From assembly GCA_964412395.1 (NCBI GenBank), contig CAYPOY010000214.1, positions 1 through 9,130 on the forward strand: DNA of 9,130 nucleotides, given 5' to 3'. Made by a program: the position numbers and the translations under genes. The DNA is from CAYPOY01 sp964412395. Lineage in GTDB: Bacteria; Chloroflexota; Anaerolineae; B4-G1. Below the pieces are notes generated by a model. It had not been told where the DNA came from and made no database searches. It saw only the letters and a program-made list of their open reading frames with translations. Positions 1 to 5,874 of this stretch are shown here, in pieces. How positions within the stretch are numbered: position 1 is the stretch's first letter; each line of letters opens with the position of its first letter.

Positions 1-1
1 A

Positions 2-757
2 GGCAAACCGAACGAGAGGAAAGCCCTGATCGAGATGCTCGAGGCCAGTGTGACCTACATCGCTGACCGCGGGTACCTCAGCTTCCCCCTGATGGCAGCG
101 ATTGCCACTGCGAACGCTTTCTTCATCATCCGAGCCAAGGTCGACCTGGTGTATCAGCGGGTGGAGAGACTGCCAGTCACTCTGCCAGACACGGTGCGCC
201 ACATCTTCCGACACGTTACAGACCAACGAGTGCGGCTGACCAATGCCAAAGGCAAACCCATCTATCGCCTCGTTTCGTTCTACGTCGGCCAGGAACGCTA
301 CCTGATCCTGGCTAATCGTCTGGATCTGACCACCTTCCAGATCATCCTGCTGTACGCGTACAGGTGGCAGGTAGAGTTGATTTTCAGGTTCTTGAAGCGC
401 TCCCTGAACGGCCTGCACTTGCTCAACCATTCCAAAGAAGGCGTCACCATCCACTTCTACGCTCTGCTAATCACCGCCTTGTTGGAATTGCGACTCGAGC
501 AGAAGTGCGTCGCTATCTGTGAAGCAAAGCAGACCACTGGCGATTCTTCAGAATCCGCAGATGACACGCCAGCCATTGCGGGTTTGATGGTCGACCCAGA
601 GCTGTTGGCTGGTGCACGTGGTAGCACCTTCCTGGCCACGGTGGGCGAGAAGCTCAAGCACTACTGGAAGATCAGCAGGGACTGGCTCACTGCTCTCCGT
701 AACTTCTTGCACCAATCCTTCACCTACCGGGTTGTGCTCGCTCTGGGCAGATACTGA
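2..757 (+). CDS. IS4-type DDE transposase, C-terminal part (cut by left edge)
   Basis: The reading frame is open from base 2, so the first in-frame ATG (35) is probably internal and the gene enters from outside the window. The protein carries the second half of a DDE transposase catalytic core. A Tyr-Ile-Ala-Asp-Arg-Gly-Tyr block contains the second acidic residue (Asp codon at 65-67). A complete IS4-family YREK signature, Y-x2-R-x3-E-x6-K, runs from Tyr (353-355) through Glu (374-376) to Lys (395-397). The Glu is the third catalytic acid, and the enzyme would cut and join the ends of its own insertion sequence. Between the two motifs lies the usual beta-strand-rich insertion, and after them a hydrophobic helix. 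About 75-90 residues after the core are low in recognisable features. The terminal repeats of this IS were not identified because the left end is missing. The family is confident, the subgroup is not. Confidence 0.88.
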   Translation, partial: GKPNERKALIEMLEASVTYIADRGYLSFPLMAAIATANAFFIIRAKVDLVYQRVERLPVTLPDTVRHIFRHVTDQRVRLTNAKGKPIYRLVSFYVGQERYLILANRLDLTTFQIILLYAYRWQVELIFRFLKRSLNGLHLLNHSKEGVTIHFYALLITALLELRLEQKCVAICEAKQTTGDSSESADDTPAIAGLMVDPELLAGARGSTFLATVGEKLKHYWKISRDWLTALRNFLHQSFTYRVVLALGRY

Positions 758-782
758 ACTTGAACATTGGTGTGCGCGTTTG

Positions 783-818
783 TGAGAGCGCTACCTGTCA
801 GCCCAGGTAGTGTTCTCG
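783..818 (+). terminator. Strong hairpin just downstream of the transposase gene
   Basis: The arms CTACCTG (791-797) and CAGGTAG (804-810) pair perfectly around a six-base loop. The stem extends outward by about eight more pairs (783-790 with 811-818), three of them G-U. It starts 25 bases after the transposase stop codon. There is no T run after it, so it is not a canonical intrinsic terminator. It may stabilise or end the transposase message, or protect against read-in. Confidence 0.4.
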
Positions 819-904
819 CTGCCCCCTCGAACCTGGTTTGTCTCTTCCAATGACCTTGCAGCAGGACACAGCGAGCGCGCATTACCCCACACCCGGGCTG
901 ATTG

Positions 905-947
905 GAGAGCGAAGATCTCATCTTGGGATACCATAGCTTTCGCTCTC
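905..947. repeat. 9-bp perfect inverted repeat
   Basis: GAGAGCGAA (905-913) is repeated inverted as TTCGCTCTC (939-947) with 25 bases between the arms. It lies between the IS4-type transposase and the start of the SWIM-like fragment, where an element border would be expected. No target duplication is visible, so its role is unknown. Confidence 0.4.
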
Positions 948-961
948 ATCACTCGCACTAA

Positions 962-1294
962 TTCGGTATCCGGACAGTATTGGGCGGTGTGGCAATTGGA
1001 GAGGATGTGCCTGCCATTATCCTGGAGCACGCCACACCGGAGGAGCGGCAGTGGGTTGCCGGGTGGGTGCGAGATAGTTTACCCACGGGCGACGACCGGC
1101 GCGCTACCTGGCGGCGAGAGAACCTCGGCGGCTTTCTGGTTGAACTGGATAAGGAGCGATTGGATGATGAATCCTTCCTGCAACTCTGCCGCCAGACCGG
1201 GCAAAGACAGGAGTTGATAGACCGACTCCTGGCACTGGGGAGGGTGGACGAAGCGGTCGCCGAAGTCCGGCAGGTGATTGGCCTGCATCGCTGA
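962..1294 (+). pseudogene. SWIM zinc-finger/helical-repeat protein, C-terminal fragment
   Basis: After a TAA at 959-961 the frame is open to the TGA at 1292-1294. The only start candidate is a TTG at 980, without a Shine-Dalgarno sequence. The peptide (about 104-110 residues) contains an acidic helix with ILEHATPEERQWVAGWVRD, then GGFLVELDKERLDDESFLQL, then a TPR-like helical pair ending in LLALGRVDEAVAEVRQV. From memory this pattern resembles the middle to C-terminal helical region of SWIM zinc-finger family proteins of Chloroflexota. The CxCx(n)CxH SWIM motif itself is absent and nothing upstream supplies it. The piece therefore looks like a headless remnant, perhaps cut by the IS to its left. 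The family assignment is from recall and only moderately secure. It could instead be a short free-standing protein. Confidence 0.5.
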
Positions 1295-1349
1295 AGGAAG
1301 TTAGTGCGATGGGATTTGCTTGTGGTGGAGTGATTAGAGGTGCCTGGAT

Positions 1350-1378
1350 GGAACCACGTTCTGCGAACGAAGGGTTCC
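1350..1378. repeat. Two-part hairpin between gene fragments
   Basis: GGAACC (1350-1355) pairs with GGTTCC (1373-1378), and inside it CGTTC (1357-1361) pairs with GAACG (1365-1369) around a three-base loop. One unpaired base on the left and three on the right separate the two stems. No T run follows, so it is not an obvious terminator. It lies 34 bases before the start of the small Cys-rich gene. Confidence 0.4.
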
Positions 1379-1412
1379 CTCAACCTCTGGGCAAACATCA
1401 TCGAGGTCGATC

Positions 1413-1619
1413 ATGCTTGAGGCAAAGGTAGGCGGTCAACTGGTACAAGCCGGGCCAGACTCACCTGAAAAGGCCCTGTGTCCGGCCTGCGGCGGCGCCG
1501 TCAGCAAACGCAAGCGTTGTAGAATGGACGGCAGCGTTACGTACTTCTACCGCCACGCTCGCGGAGTGGGAGAAGGCTGCCCGCTGCGATATGATGCCCG
1601 CGCCAGCGTGAGACCCTAA
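1413..1619 (+). CDS. Small CxxC zinc-binding-type protein
   Basis: A 68-residue protein. The ATG at 1413 is preceded by GAGGT (1403-1407) at five bases, a usable ribosome binding site. The core is a treble-clef or zinc-ribbon-like arrangement: Cys23-x2-Cys26 followed by Gly-Gly, a basic stretch with Cys36, then Asp-Gly-Ser-Val-Thr-Tyr-Phe-Tyr-Arg-His48, and Cys56-Pro-Leu-Arg-Tyr. Cys23, Cys26, His48 and Cys56 could together hold one zinc. The layout (knuckle, short hairpin, aromatic strand, His, Cys) recalls the N-terminal zinc region of CoiA-type competence proteins, but no nuclease domain follows. I do not recognise a named family and give no function. The gene stands alone, with non-coding sequence on both sides. 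Confidence 0.55.
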   Translation: MLEAKVGGQLVQAGPDSPEKALCPACGGAVSKRKRCRMDGSVTYFYRHARGVGEGCPLRYDARASVRP

Positions 1620-1857
1620 CGCGCTGGGCGTGGGCTACCTGCCGACCACGTATCCCCGCCTCTCTCGCCGCTCCGCCTTGGCGCAAGCCTCGTCTGTCGT
1701 GGCGAACTTCTGCTATTGATGGGAAGAGGATTGCAAGAGCAAGGGGATGAGGGGGACGAGAATGAGACCTGAGAGGTGTCGCGCAAAGCGTAATTGCCGA
1801 TCTGCTGGCGGGTGGCGCTCGCGTCTGGCTGCCGGTCGTGCTCAGGAGCTACAATCA
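1620..1857. other. Non-coding stretch, no gene recognised
   Basis: The frames here are short and carry no recognisable protein similarity. A TACAAT hexamer at 1850-1855 could be a -10 box, but the sequence 17 bases upstream is a poor -35. Confidence 0.4.
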
Positions 1858-1899
1858 ATGACTTGTACCACGGGATATGGGGAAAGGCAAGAATCATGA
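1858..1899 (+). CDS. 13-codon leader ORF overlapping the probable TPR gene start
   Basis: AGGAG at 1844-1848 is followed after nine bases by ATG 1858. This opens a 13-codon reading frame that ends at TGA 1897-1899. The TGA overlaps the ATG at 1896 in an ATGA arrangement, the classic layout for translational coupling. The peptide (MTCTTGYGERQES) matches nothing I know. It may be a leader peptide that delivers ribosomes to the TPR gene, or a coincidence. It is incompatible with reading TACAAT at 1850 as the -10 box of the same transcript, because transcription would then start after its ATG. Confidence 0.3.
   Translation: MTCTTGYGERQES
1881..1898 (+). promoter_or_regulatory. Ribosome binding site favouring ATG 1896
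   Basis: A purine-rich GGAAAGG (1881-1887) lies eight bases before ATG 1896. The ATG at 1957 has only TACGACCTGGAACTT before it, with no Shine-Dalgarno. The signal therefore supports translation beginning at 1896, in the frame that needs a +1 shift to enter the TPR frame. Confidence 0.5.
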
Positions 1900-1956
1900 G
1901 CAAGAAGAGAAAACGCCCCCCACTGCACAGAGGAATCTGCCTACGACCTGGAACTT

Positions 1957-2880
1957 ATGTCGCTGGCCGAATTGGGAGCGCTGTGGTTGCGCGAGCCCGA
2001 GTATTACGAAGCCGAAGATGTCTTTGAGGATCGGGCGCGCGCACACATCGCCCGGGGACAGGCCGGGCAGATGATCGAACTGTGCCAGGCATTGATGGAA
2101 CAGACGACGGACCCATCCGAGCACGCGGTGCTATACACCTTGCTAGGCACGGCCTATCGTCACCTGAACCAGCCGGAACGGGCAGTGGCCATGCTCCAAT
2201 CGGCTCGTTCCGCCGATCCAACCAACACACGTGCGTTGGACGAGGTAGCCGAGACGTACTACGAGATGGGACAATACGAGTGCGCCATTCAGACGTGGCA
2301 GGAAGCCCTGGCAGATCACCCCGGTGCAACGGCGTGCCATTATCCGCGGATGGCCCAGGCCTATCGCCAAATGGGCGATCTGGCGAGTGAGGAAAAGATC
2401 TGGCGTGATTTGGTAGAGGCGCGGGAGCGACGTGGCCTCTGGGCCAGGCTGTGGCGACGCAGCCAGAGCGTAGCGGCGCTGACTCACCTGGCCGATTGCT
2501 TGCAGCGGCAAGGCAAGACAGATGAATGGCAAGAGGTCAGCCGTCAGTTGGAGCGTTCCTGGCCCCACGCCGACAATCCCTTTGACGATTGGGTCTACTG
2601 GGTGCGCCACCGGCTGGAACGGGATCACATGATTACGTCGCTATTGGGTGCGTTGCGCGACGCGGAGCATGTAATGTCTGAGCCAGCCTGGAGTTGGGTA
2701 CTTCAGGCGTGCATCTATGACTGGCTGGGGCAACCCCGACAATCTGCACCCATCTGGCAAAACGTTAAACGGCAGCTATCCGGCACGCCGCGTCGTTGGG
2801 TGTTGACCCATGCCCGCGACATCCTGGGCGAGCTGCTGCCGAAGTCAAGCCGGTTGTTTGACTTGACCAAAGAGGTGTAG
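1957..2880 (+). CDS. TPR repeat protein (probable frameshifted 5' end from 1896)
   Basis: The open frame encodes 307 residues made almost wholly of helical pairs. Tetratricopeptide repeats are clear at about residues 57-90 (ending in a DPTN-type turn) and 91-124 (ending HPGA), with a weaker one at about 129-152. The rest is degenerate TPR-like helix with many Trp and Arg. There is no signal peptide or membrane segment, so it is probably a cytosolic scaffold with unknown partners. The annotated ATG has no ribosome binding site. A well-placed one precedes ATG 1896, which opens MSKKRKRP in another frame. Removing one C from the C6 run at 1916-1921 would join them in one frame, giving about 327 residues starting MSKKRKRPHCTEESAYD. 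The truth is therefore either a short form from 1957, a frameshift mutation, a sequencing error, or +1 slippage on the C run. Confidence 0.8.
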   Translation: MSLAELGALWLREPEYYEAEDVFEDRARAHIARGQAGQMIELCQALMEQTTDPSEHAVLYTLLGTAYRHLNQPERAVAMLQSARSADPTNTRALDEVAETYYEMGQYECAIQTWQEALADHPGATACHYPRMAQAYRQMGDLASEEKIWRDLVEARERRGLWARLWRRSQSVAALTHLADCLQRQGKTDEWQEVSRQLERSWPHADNPFDDWVYWVRHRLERDHMITSLLGALRDAEHVMSEPAWSWVLQACIYDWLGQPRQSAPIWQNVKRQLSGTPRRWVLTHARDILGELLPKSSRLFDLTKEV

Positions 2881-3011
2881 CAGAGGGGGGGGATGGACGT
2901 TCATGCCTTGCGCAGTGTTGGGCTGCACATCGTGTGCGATCGTGGCCTGACAGCGGAAGGAGCAGATTGAGGGCTGGATTCTGTAACAGATATGAGGCAA
3001 CGGTTCTGGTT

Positions 3012-3040
3012 TTGCCCTGGCGACCCTTGCGTGATACAAT
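3012..3040 (+). promoter_or_regulatory. Promoter of dinB
   Basis: TTGCCC (3012-3017) and TACAAT (3035-3040) are separated by exactly 17 bases. The -10 is preceded by TGA, giving an extended TGn element (3032-3034). Transcription would begin near 3047, leaving a leader of about 20 bases before the ATG at 3068. I saw no palindrome matching a known LexA box, so SOS control is not shown. Confidence 0.55.
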
Positions 3041-3067
3041 CACTCCACCATACAGCGAGTATGACCG

Positions 3068-3847
3068 ATGTCTGACCGACCGCGTGCCATCGTCCACCTG
3101 GATCTAGATGCCTTCTTTGCCGCCGTCGAGGTGTTGGAGAACCCCGACCTGGCGGGCAAACCCGTGCGCGTCGGCGGGTAGACCGAGGAGAGAGGTGTCG
3201 TCGCTGCAGCCTCGTACCTGGCACGGGCATTCGGCGTTCGCTCGGCGGTGCCGATGTACCGTGCCCTGCGGCTCTGTCCCGATGCCATCGTCCTGCCTCC
3301 TCGACACGGCCTCTACCGGGACTACTCGCGCCGAGTGATGGAGATCCTTCGCCAGGTGTCACCGCTGGTAGAGCAGATCAGCATCGACGAAGTGTACCTC
3401 GACCTGACGGACCAGGTGACCATCTGGGAAGAGGCAACGGAGATTGCGCGACGCCTGCAGGCGCGGGTCAAAGAGGAGGTTGGGCTTTCGGCGTCGCTGG
3501 GTGTGGCGACGAACAAGTTGGTGGCGAAGATAGCTTCGGACCACGATAAGCCAGGGGGACTGACCGTGGTGCGTCCGGGGGAGGAGGCAGCCTTTCTGTC
3601 CCCGTTGTCGGTGCGGGTGTTGTGGGGCGTGGGACCGGTGACGGCCGAGAAGCTGGCCGAGATGGGGATAACGACGGTCGGTGAGCTGGCACGACGCTCC
3701 GAGGAGGAACTGAGGGCTCACTTCGGTCGGCACGGGGTGGAGATGGCACAGCGGGCACGAGGAATTGACGAGCGTCCGGTAGTCACAGATCACGAGCAGA
3801 AGTCGGCGAGCCAGGAGATGACCTTCACCCGTGATCTGGGCTGGTGA
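3068..3847 (+). pseudogene. dinB: DNA polymerase IV (Y family), nonsense codon and truncated
   Basis: DinB is a low-fidelity translesion polymerase. Starting at ATG 3068, the frame reads MSDRPRAIVHLDLDAFFAAV, with the first catalytic Asp at residue 12. After Val-Gly-Gly it hits TAG at 3179-3181 (codon 38), where E. coli DinB has Ser. The same frame then resumes with ERGVVAAASYLARAFGVRSA, the second catalytic pair in SIDEVYLD (Asp107, Glu108), the SLGVATNKLVAKIASD thumb-side block, and the helix-hairpin-helix at about 184-206 (VLWGVGPVTAEKL). It ends at TGA 3845-3847 right after MTFTRDLGW, where the little-finger domain should begin. About 259 codons remain of the usual 350-400. The ribosome binding site is weak. 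Downstream sequence belongs to a transposase. Internal restart could give only a piece without the first catalytic Asp, so activity is very unlikely. Confidence 0.9.
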
Positions 3848-4180
3848 AAAGAGGGCCAGTTTAGCGGTTTTCGGCTGAGAAGGGCGAAATGCCGTGAAGC
3901 CAAAGCGACGATCAAGCGTCTGAAGAGCCGCATTCGTTTTCTGGAGGAAAGCCGGGATCGGTGGAAGCAGCGGGCGAAGGAGTTGAAGCGGGAACTGGAC
4001 GAGGCGAAGGCGAGGGAGCGTAAGCTGAAGGAGGAATTAGAAGCACGCAAGGAAGAGAGTGACCAGGAAGGAGCAGCCACAGATAATCTGGCTGAGTTTG
4101 CGGTTGTTCCTCGGCGACATCAGTATTCCGTTGGACATGCGAGGCTGTTTGCCTCACTCACCAGCCCAGTCCTATGGTAA
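3848..4180 (+). pseudogene. Transposase N-terminal coiled-coil remnant
   Basis: This is in the same frame as dinB, immediately after its TGA, and encodes about 110 residues to the TAA at 4178-4180. There is no ATG; the first start-like codon with any length is TTG 3983. Residues from about 3872 to 4070 form one long, highly charged heptad-like coiled coil (for example IKRLKSRIRFLEESRDRWKQ, then alternating Lys/Glu blocks). After it comes VVPRRHQYSVGHARLFASLT, which breaks into VLW and the stop. A long Lys/Glu coiled coil followed by a His-Gln-Tyr-Ser-Val block is the N-terminus of a group of bacterial transposases I recall without being able to name the IS family. The catalytic domain is missing and the 5' start has been lost at the dinB junction. 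Confidence 0.6.
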
Positions 4181-4188
4181 CCGGAGCA

Positions 4189-4324
4189 GTCCCAGAGCGT
4201 GTCTGAGAAGTTGGTGCGATGGGCAGATTGATGTATCATAGCATTGCGGAGCAGGGGAGAGTTTACCTCAGTGACCTGAACGATGCGGAACGCGATTACG
4301 TTCTTTCAGACACGCTCTCAGGAC
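4189..4324. mobile_element. 136-bp element with terminal inverted repeats (MITE-like or solo IS ends)
   Basis: AGAGCGTGTCTGA (4194-4206) is repeated in inverted orientation as TCAGACACGCTCT (4306-4318), a perfect 13-bp match. With a one-base length difference the similarity extends outward to GTCC/GGAC (4189-4192 and 4321-4324). The interior is too short for a transposase, so this is either a miniature element mobilised in trans or an IS deleted internally. I could not see a clear target-site duplication on the flanks. It sits between the truncated transposase and the promoter of the membrane hydrolase gene. Confidence 0.5.
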
Positions 4325-4383
4325 AGGGGTCACTTGCCTGTGTTCTGTGGCTCCGCCGTAATGTTGCACTGGGTCGTCTATAG
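4219..4383 (+). CDS. Small ORF inside and across the TIR element, doubtful
   Basis: An open frame of 54 codons runs from ATG 4219 (or ATG 4231) to TAG 4381-4383. It crosses the right terminal repeat and includes the -35 box of the next gene. The peptide has a plausible soluble composition (AEQGRVYLSDLNDAERDYVL) but no recognised motif and no good ribosome binding site. A frame this long arises easily by chance. Confidence 0.2.
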   Translation: MGRLMYHSIAEQGRVYLSDLNDAERDYVLSDTLSGQGSLACVLWLRRNVALGRL

Positions 4384-4392
4384 GAGTACAAT
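4364..4392 (+). promoter_or_regulatory. Promoter of the DUF457 hydrolase gene
   Basis: TTGCAC (4364-4369) and TACAAT (4387-4392) are separated by 17 bases, the same spacing and -10 sequence as the dinB promoter. Transcription would begin near 4399, giving a leader of about 55 bases to the GTG start at 4455. Confidence 0.5.
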
Positions 4393-4454
4393 TCCGGTCG
4401 AGAGAATGAAAGCGTTGGTGTGTTGCACTAATCTTGACCTGTTGGGGGGCAAAG

Positions 4455-5507
4455 GTGAAGGGGATTTCGCATTTCATAACGGGTGTGGCATTGGCAACAT
4501 TCTTTCCCGAAGTCGTTCAGGCGGGGGCACAAGGTTCGCTCCTGCCAATGTTGGGCGGCATCGGCGGCATTCTGCCCGATACGCTTGACTTTAGGTTTGC
4601 GCGATACTTTGAAGATTACAGTACAGAGATAGACCCCGGCCCTGATCCCGATCCCGGGGCCATCGCGGACGCGTTGGTTGATTCTATGCGTAGAGCTTAC
4701 GAAGAAGGCGAGTCACAGAACGTGATGGTGCACACCATCCGCCTGGGCGCTGACCTTTGGCACGAGTATGCGATCCGCTTCGACCCGGAGAATGGGGAAG
4801 TTGCCGTGCATATCGGCCCGCTGGTCAACACCGGACAGGTTCCCTACCCTGGAACTGAGCCGCCCCCCCTTTCATCCCCCCCATTGGGGGGGAAAGAGGG
4901 GGGGAAAGTGCGGCGCAAGCTGGGCGTGCCACTGGTACATACTTATGGCTTGGAGTATCGGGTCAACATCTTCAGCGGGCCATCTTTCCGTTTTGAGCGC
5001 GAGGGGAACCAGCTCTACGTTCACTTCCTGGACTGGCACCGGCGCTGGTCACACAGCTTGACACTGGCCGTAGTAGTTGGCGCAGTGACGGCTCTGTTTG
5101 GGGGATTGGTCGTCAACTGGAATGTGGGTTTGTGGGCCGGCCTGGTGACAGGGATGGGCTTTGCCGGGCATGTGTTGGAGGATCAGTTGGGCTTTATGGG
5201 CAGCAATCTCCTCTGGCCCTTTACAAAGAAACGGTTGCCTGGCCTGAGGATGGTTCATTCTGGTGACGCCATCCCCAATTTCCTCACCGTCTGGACTGCC
5301 GTGGCGATTATCCTGTTCAACCTGGATCGCTTCTCGGCCCAACCACGTCTGGATCCCTGGTGGTTCCTGGGGCTGGCGGTGGCGCTGCCGGTGGCTGCGC
5401 TGGGTGGGTTGTACCAGTGGCAGAGACGGCGCGGGAAGCCGGAGGCGAAGGAATCGCTACAGCAGCGGGACATCGTGTCGGAGATGGAGGAGGTGGAGGT
5501 GGGGTAG
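4455..5507 (+). CDS. Membrane-bound DUF457/YdjM-like metal-dependent hydrolase
   Basis: I place the start at GTG 4455, preceded by GGGGGG (4444-4449), because the protein then begins MKGISHFITG, as this family does. The 350-residue protein shows the family motifs in order: His6 with FITG, Leu-Pro-Asp42-x2-Asp45, HRRWSHS (His195, His200), and GHVLEDQLGFMGSNLLWPF (His239, Asp243). These His and Asp residues are the presumed metal ligands. Membrane helices lie at about 201-225, 226-245, 275-293 and 303-325, followed by a basic-then-acidic cytoplasmic tail. YdjM-like proteins are inner-membrane proteins annotated as putative metal-dependent hydrolases with no proven substrate. A soluble segment (about 46-190) separates the first motifs from the rest, longer than in E. 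coli YdjM. Within it, residues about 137-153 (PPPLSSPPLGGKEGGK) are encoded by a palindromic insert. This is the most intact host gene in the left two thirds. Confidence 0.82.
   Translation: MKGISHFITGVALATFFPEVVQAGAQGSLLPMLGGIGGILPDTLDFRFARYFEDYSTEIDPGPDPDPGAIADALVDSMRRAYEEGESQNVMVHTIRLGADLWHEYAIRFDPENGEVAVHIGPLVNTGQVPYPGTEPPPLSSPPLGGKEGGKVRRKLGVPLVHTYGLEYRVNIFSGPSFRFEREGNQLYVHFLDWHRRWSHSLTLAVVVGAVTALFGGLVVNWNVGLWAGLVTGMGFAGHVLEDQLGFMGSNLLWPFTKKRLPGLRMVHSGDAIPNFLTVWTAVAIILFNLDRFSAQPRLDPWWFLGLAVALPVAALGGLYQWQRRRGKPEAKESLQQRDIVSEMEEVEVG
4863..4904. repeat. Palindromic C/G-run insert inside the DUF457 gene
   Basis: The layout is C7 (4863-4869), TTT, CAT, C7 (4876-4882), ATT, G7 (4886-4892), AAA, GA, G7 (4898-4904). 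Both C runs pair with both G runs and TTT with AAA, giving an almost continuous 17-bp stem in 42 bases. It keeps the reading frame and encodes a low-complexity Pro/Ser/Gly/Lys patch. Confidence 0.75.
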
Positions 5508-5530
5508 GAGGCAAATTAAACTGCAGCACC

Positions 5531-5871
5531 TCATCGTGCGGGACGATTGACGCGGATAAGTTGACCGGAGAGCTGTGCTTGCGTCTCGATGGCTTCGTGG
5601 ATTCGACGGGCTTGACCCACAAAGTCTGGATCAAAAGTACACACAATAATGCCCGCATGATGAGATTGTCTATTGTGTAAGCGAATGAAATGCTTGCGAT
5701 TGACAGTCAACAACACCCGACCGTCAGCACAGGCGAAAGCCAGTACATTCTCGTCGGGTACCGACTGCCCGGCTTTGCCCATTTCGTGGATGGTTAGCAC
5801 GTCGTGCCCCAACCGCCGGAGTTCTTCGAGAGTGGCAGTGGGAAGTTCTCGCTAGCGTATAGTCGCGCCAT
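5531..5871 (-). pseudogene. PIN-like DUF5615 toxin, frameshifted
   Basis: The ATG at 5871-5869 lies three bases after the antitoxin stop and opens MARLYASENFPLP, the family N-terminus. That frame then leaves the family pattern. Adding one base after CTG-CC near 5834 (minus-strand reading) joins it to the frame ending at 5531, which reads TLEELRRLGHDVLTIHEMG, PDENVLAFACADGRVLLTVN, RKHFIRLH and HAGIIVCTFDPDF and ends LIRVNRPAR. The restored protein would be about 117 residues, full length for DUF5615. These are PIN-fold proteins presumed to act as RNases. The acidic residue usually seen in the N-terminal ADEN (or N in ANEN) is Ser here, in ASEN, so catalysis may be lost in addition to the frameshift. 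In the present frame only a TTG at 5812 could start a 93-residue form without the first strand. Confidence 0.8.
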
Positions 5872-5874
5872 GTT

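Noticed and set aside
810..1217. 135-residue frame on the plus strand
   Set aside because: It overlaps the SWIM-like fragment in another frame, has Ser/Arg/Trp-rich shadow composition and no recognisable motif.
1850..1855. TACAAT as -10 box of the TPR gene
   Set aside because: The sequence 17 bases upstream (GGCTGC) is a poor -35, and it conflicts with the AGGAG-ATG leader ORF.
3179..3181. TAG in dinB as a recoded sense codon (amber suppression or pyrrolysine)
   Set aside because: TAG ends the TPR, DUF457, DUF433 and SDR genes normally in this window, no recoding element is visible, and dinB is truncated as well.
5317..5680. Frames opposite or alongside the 3' end of the DUF457 gene
   Set aside because: Pro-rich or Gly-rich shadows of the GC-rich tail and of the toxin gene.
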